A stretch of DNA of 12,097 bases from Dipetalonema caudispina (Eukaryota > Nematoda > Chromadorea > Rhabditida > Onchocercidae). Positions within the stretch are counted from its first letter, which is position 1, and every line of letters starts with the position of its first letter. Under the pieces are notes generated by a model. The model worked only from the letters and a program-made list of their open reading frames with translations. It had not been told where the DNA came from and searched no databases. The stretch lies in NCBI GenBank assembly GCA_013365325.1, contig JABVXV010000726.1:1-12097 (forward strand), read 5' to 3'. Position numbers and translations under genes: made by a program. Of the stretch, positions 8,567 through 12,097 are shown one piece after another.

Positions 8567-11026
8567 TCAGCGGCACCATCGTTTTCGTGGCTCTGCAAGA
8601 ACATCATGCATAAGCCGAGTGGTCTTCCATTCACGGTTTCTTAACGATTCTGGAAAAATAGTGCGGAAGCCCAATGTAATCATTTCGTCGCATGTTCCAT
8701 AAAGTTGAGAAAGTTGATTCTGCAATAAAAATGGTTTCGAAATTAGCTACAACGGAATATTTGAATTTGAATGACAGTTTAAAAAACTTACGTCTGGACG
8801 GAGGTACACCAGACAATTGTATAAATTCGGATTCGAAGTTTGCATTTCCTGCCATGAGGAAGTTTGCTTAACTCGATTCACCTCGGTGCCATTGTTGTTG
8901 TGTTGATTGAACGTAGCATTGTTAACAACTAAATTTCATAACAACAATACTAACTGATTTTAAGCAAATAAAATTAATACAACGTTATGGATCAGTTGGT
9001 AGAAAGCTTCTCAATGAAGAATAAGGAAAACAAAACACTTACATTTTCCTTGACTATCAGTTGCACGGAAAGTATCATTTAAGACTAATTTGCAGTGAGC
9101 AAAAGCTTTTCGTAATATTGGCGAATCATTCAGACTTTTTGGAAAACAGTTTCTCCGTTGGGAGGTTGGGATGAAAACTTTCTTGAGTCGAATCACGGGT
9201 AAATCTTGACGTCCACTACCATTCATCTCCGTCATCTAAAAAAACATATACAAGAGCATCTTCTACCAAAGACTTATTCGAACATTGAATGATGAAATGA
9301 TTGAACTGCATTTGCATATTTACATTTACTCATAAGTCGAATGGTTCCCAGATAAAACTTTTCAATATTTCAGTCAACTTTCACAGCTACTTGAAAAGGA
9401 AACAAACCTCAGCATGACCATTTTCCGTAGCGACCGATGCCGAGTCATTCAAACGATCCCTAAATTCCTTGGTTCTTAGATCTTGTTCCTGAAAACATTT
9501 TGCGACCAAGCATGTAATTTTGTCCCGAACATATAAGATCAACTTCTTGTTCGTTGTTATTCATATAAGCAAAAAGACAATAAAACTTAAGTGCATTCCT
9601 TAATGTTCGCAGTTCAGTTGAAAGCTAATCCATATATATTTCGCAAAAACATGTTCCAAAATTACTTCCTCCCTCATCCTTAATTCTCAAAAGTGACAAT
9701 CCCATAAAAATTATGAACCAGACAAAGCTTGAATGACCCTAAAGCAATTATAACTCAAGGAATAAATGATAAACATTTTCTCTACGAAGAAAAATCGTAC
9801 ACCTCACAACTAGTGCGTGTTTTTGCAAACGAACATACCTGATAAGTGATCACATTTCGCATATCTCTCTCCGTCTTTTCAAAGTCACTTTTCTGCTCAA
9901 GTAACCTTTGCTCGAAGGTCTGTTGTATTTGAATCAAATTATCTTGCAGCAGTGCGTTCTCCCTACAGAATCAAAAATTATGGAATGTAAATCTTTAAAA
10001 TTTTCTGCACTTAAACGAAATTAGTGAGCTACTCGTAAGGAACAGTAATAAAACTGACAAACTAATTCACCGATTTAAATTTTTGACTTTATATATCAGC
10101 ATCTGATTTTCACCAAGCGAATCACCAAGCTGTTTTCTTAGTCTATTGATCTGAAAATGACCGAATAATTTTATACGTACGACAAATCGACGTTGCATTC
10201 CAGAAAAAAAAACTTCTTCCTTTCATGAGATAACCAGGACCACCTGCAATATCAGATCAATTCAGTGCAGTGCAACTTCGTACTAAAAAAAAGCTGAATC
10301 TCTTTAAATAAGCTATGATATTAGAACTTTTCATGTAATCCATCCGCTTATTAATAGTGCTGGTGATGCTAGTCGCCTTACCTCAGTTAACACTATTACT
10401 GCAACTGTTGTCAGTACCAAAGTTTGAGTGAAGTTGATGGGAATTAGAATATATTTTGCATTAAAAGACTTTGAAGGAAAAGAAATGCAAGAAAGAGACA
10501 TTTTACTTCTTGTGTAAGCATATATACATCTCCACCAAACGGTATTTCATCAAATTGTTTCAGCAAGCCTTCTCTCAAAGCGTCCGACAAAAACGATGCT
10601 TTATCAGGTTGAGTCGGAGCAATCCAATCTATAAAATTTATTTGACAAGAGAATAAAAATCAAGTTGAAAATGAAATAATCACTGCTATCGAACTTCTGT
10701 TGGAATATTCCAGTAATCAACAGACACTACCACTCTAATATGTTGAAAAGACAGAAAACAATGAATAGCTAACACAGCAGTGTCCATTTCAATACTAATT
10801 AATGAAGAAAAAAAAAGTCTTTCATACCTCCGTCATCCATAGCTTGTGATAGCAACACAGCATCATCATTATCATCTTTATCTCTTTCCGTTTCTTCTAC
10901 ATAATTACCATCTTTTCTTATATCTTCCGTTTTATCACCATCTTTTCCTTCATTTTTCGTTTTATCAGTATCATCCTTCTTTCCATCTTTCGTACATCGA
11001 CGCTTTTCTGGTGGGCTATTTGCCAT
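8567..11026 (-). CDS. Unrecognised coiled-coil protein, eight exons, 362 residues
   Basis: Exons on the minus strand: 11026-10828, 10628-10507, 10150-10071, 9962-9839, 9488-9408, 9235-9043, 8928-8792, 8719-8567 (stop TGA 8569-8567). All introns are GT..AG and all phases join, giving 1089 coding bases. The start ATG at 11026-11024 is chosen because a splice acceptor AG ends two bases before it. Residues 1-66 are hydrophilic, rich in Lys and Asp, with a basic PEKRRC patch and repeated KDG. About 103-180 is a coiled coil (LTQEINRLRKQL, then ENALLQDNLIQIQQTFEQRL). A Ser/Thr/Asn-rich part holding a conserved-looking basic stretch (VIRLKKVFIPTSQRR, about 215-229) follows. The last 60 residues look folded (NLYNCLVYLRPD, MITLGFRTIFPESLRNREWK). 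There is no signal peptide or membrane segment, so it is probably cytoplasmic or nuclear. I do not recognise the family and give no function. The donor after residue 107 (GTAAAA) is weak. Confidence 0.85.
9489..9838 (-). other. Intron of the coiled-coil gene (350 bases), nothing else seen
   Basis: Phase 0 intron between the exon ending VITYQ and the one starting EQDLRTKEF. Donor GTATGT and acceptor TTTTCAG are both strong on the minus strand. No further exon is required by phase and none stands out. Confidence 0.8.
10151..10506 (-). other. Intron of the coiled-coil gene (356 bases) with a possible cryptic exon
   Basis: Removing this whole interval joins MLTQE directly to INRLRKQL and gives an unbroken heptad pattern, so I take it as the main splice form. 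Within it, 10468-10382 on the minus strand is an 87-base open segment in the right phase, ending in a strong GTAAGG donor. Confidence 0.65.
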
Positions 11027-11032
11027 TTCTAA
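11027..11032 (-). promoter_or_regulatory. Splice acceptor two bases before the start codon (possible spliced-leader site)
   Basis: On the minus strand the sequence just before the ATG is TTTCAACTTAG followed by AA and ATGG. The AG is at 11030-11029. A splice acceptor this close to the start codon is typical of nematode genes that receive a trans-spliced leader; a cis intron after a noncoding first exon is the alternative. No matching upstream donor was singled out. Confidence 0.5.
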
Positions 11033-11226
11033 GTTGAAATTTTTAAGAATCATTAATAAAAAAGACGAAAACATGAAAAATACGTCACAAATCATATATA
11101 AAAAAAAACGTATACAAAATCAAATAATCTCTATCGTATTCTTATATACTTATGTACACGTAGAAAATTCCATTGAATTAATGTTTCATGTATAATTCAC
11201 AATTTAAATTTGGAATAATTTCTTGC

Positions 11227-11250
11227 AAAAAAAAAAAAAAAAAAAAAAAA
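11227..11250. repeat. Poly(A) run, 24 bases
   Basis: Uninterrupted A24 on the + strand in non-coding DNA. No target-site duplication or retroposed body is visible next to it, so it is not called a retrotransposon tail. Confidence 0.9.
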
Positions 11251-11368
11251 TACGACACGTTCATGTTACATTTACATTTAAAATTTTGTATGAAAGCTAT
11301 TATGGAATAATTTAACAATCTTAAAAAATTTTTCAATCTTTTCAATTATCTTTTACTCTTACTATATC

Positions 11369-11411
11369 ATTGTTAAACAAAAAAAAATTTTTTCAAAAAA
11401 TTTTTAACAAT
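11369..11411. repeat. AT-rich palindrome with ATTGTTAAA / TTTAACAAT arms
   Basis: The 9-base arms 11369-11377 and 11403-11411 are exact reverse complements. The 25 bases between them are A and T runs that also pair largely with each other, so the 43-base segment can form a hairpin. It lies about 340 bases upstream of the start of the minus-strand gene. Chance is possible in such AT-rich DNA. Confidence 0.6.
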
Positions 11412-11430
11412 TGTAATTTTCCCTGAAAAG

Positions 11431-11457
11431 AAAAAAAAAAAAAAAAAAAAAAAAAAA
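11431..11457. repeat. Poly(A) run, 27 bases
   Basis: Uninterrupted A27 on the + strand, immediately before the C- and T-rich, G-poor block. Its length is likely to be uncertain in any assembly. Confidence 0.9.
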
Positions 11458-11786
11458 GAAATTGGAAATTTTTTACTGCTTCTTTCACTCAACTATATAT
11501 GTTATTCTTTTTTTATTCCTTTCACTGCCTAACTATTGCTATTATTTACATTCCAATACAATCTTTTTACATCTCTTCAAAACTCATTCAATTTTCCATA
11601 CTAAAAATTTACTACAAAATATATTCAATCATCTTATACATATATATCCCATACAATTAATTATAACAACTATACCGGGTAAAATTATCAAATACAAGTA
11701 AAAAAAGGTCAAAGTGCTTGCATTTCAACATTTAGTTCGAAAAAATTGAAATTTCTTTTTTCGCGGTTCGGCCATTTATTATTTTA

Positions 11787-12097
11787 ATCATTTCGATGTT
11801 CAATGACTCGGGCAAAAATGTTACAAAATATTACTTGATTATATGATGTAAAAATAGTTGTAGTTTTTACTACGTGTTATTTAACGGTTTTTTTTTTTTT
11901 TTCACGTGTGTTACTTAAAAAGAAGTGGTAAAATTGTAAATTTGCTCCATTCAATTAATTTGTGAATTGATTTTTGATCATTTCGATGTTCAATGACTCG
12001 GGCAAAAATGTTACAAAATATTACTTGATTATATGATGTAAAAATAGTTGTAGTTTTTACTACGTGTTATTTAACGGTTTTTTTTTTTTTTTCACGT
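11787..12097. repeat. 190-bp tandem repeat, one full and one partial copy, running off the window
   Basis: The segment starting ATCATTTCGATGTTC at 11787 recurs at 11977 and is identical for all 121 bases up to the window end (11787-11907 against 11977-12097), including the same length of the T run. The period is therefore 190 bases. The first copy is not preceded by similar sequence, so 11787 seems to be the array edge. The unit is non-coding and contains a CACGTG at 11903-11908. Identity this high indicates a young or homogenised satellite-like array, or an assembly duplication at a contig end. Confidence 0.93.

Larger units (their letters stand above)
11033..11786. other. Upstream region of the coiled-coil gene, no gene seen
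   Basis: This is AT-rich non-coding DNA. It contains an A24 run (11227-11250), an A27 run (11431-11457), an AT palindrome (11369-11411) and a G-free block on the + strand (11539-11676). No exon with a recognisable product, RNA gene or transposon terminus was found. The promoter of the minus-strand gene presumably lies here, but no defined element can be named. Confidence 0.7.

Noticed and set aside
10471..11037. Open frames on the + strand opposite the first exons of the coiled-coil gene
   Set aside because: They are antisense shadows: a Lys/Asp-rich coding strand reads as His/Tyr/Leu/Phe on the other side.
11462..11701. 79-codon open frame on the + strand
   Set aside because: It lies mostly in the G-free block, where TAG and TGA cannot occur, and the predicted protein is low-complexity with no recognisable motif.
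11787..12097. CRISPR-like array
   Set aside because: The repeat is 190 bp in a eukaryotic context with no short direct repeats and spacers; it is a tandem satellite-type unit.

Overview
The window is eukaryotic and most likely from a nematode, plausibly a spirurid or filarial one. It is strongly AT-rich. Genes are broken into many short exons with GT..AG boundaries and T-rich acceptors, and homopolymer and TTA/TAA microsatellites are common. One gene is an animal haem peroxidase of the kind that is expanded in nematodes. The species assignment is inference; the gene structures below were read directly and checked for reading-phase continuity at every junction.

Left and centre (1-7528, + strand): one large peroxidase gene whose 5' part lies left of the window. 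I could chain 21 exons (205-7373) into a single reading frame of 992 residues plus stop. It encodes the C-terminal third of a first peroxidase domain, a helical and Asn/Arg-rich linker, a complete second peroxidase domain with all main haem-pocket residues, and a short C-terminal cysteine-rich tail like a von Willebrand factor type C module. The first domain has lost the conserved asparagine that supports the proximal histidine, while the second keeps it. This suggests a two-domain protein with one catalytic and one degenerate peroxidase unit. A perfect (TTA)39 microsatellite (1-117) and a large TAA/TTA palindrome (1549-1648) lie in its introns. Possible poly(A) signals follow at 7475-7528.

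Centre right (7529-8566): tail-to-tail gap between two convergent genes. I see no gene I can support there, though the minus strand is unusually open in several frames.

Right (8567-11026, - strand): a second spliced gene of eight exons with fully consistent phases, predicting a 362-residue intracellular protein. It has a Lys/Asp-rich N-terminus, a central coiled coil and a well-folded-looking C-terminus. I do not recognise its family. A splice acceptor two bases before its ATG suggests trans-splicing of a spliced leader, or a 5' noncoding exon.

Far right (11027-12097): non-coding upstream DNA with two long poly(A) runs, an AT palindrome, a 138-base stretch without a single G on the + strand, and the start of a 190-bp tandem repeat that runs off the window end. 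The sequence begins and ends in repeats, as a contig broken at repeats would. The two genes show no evident functional link.
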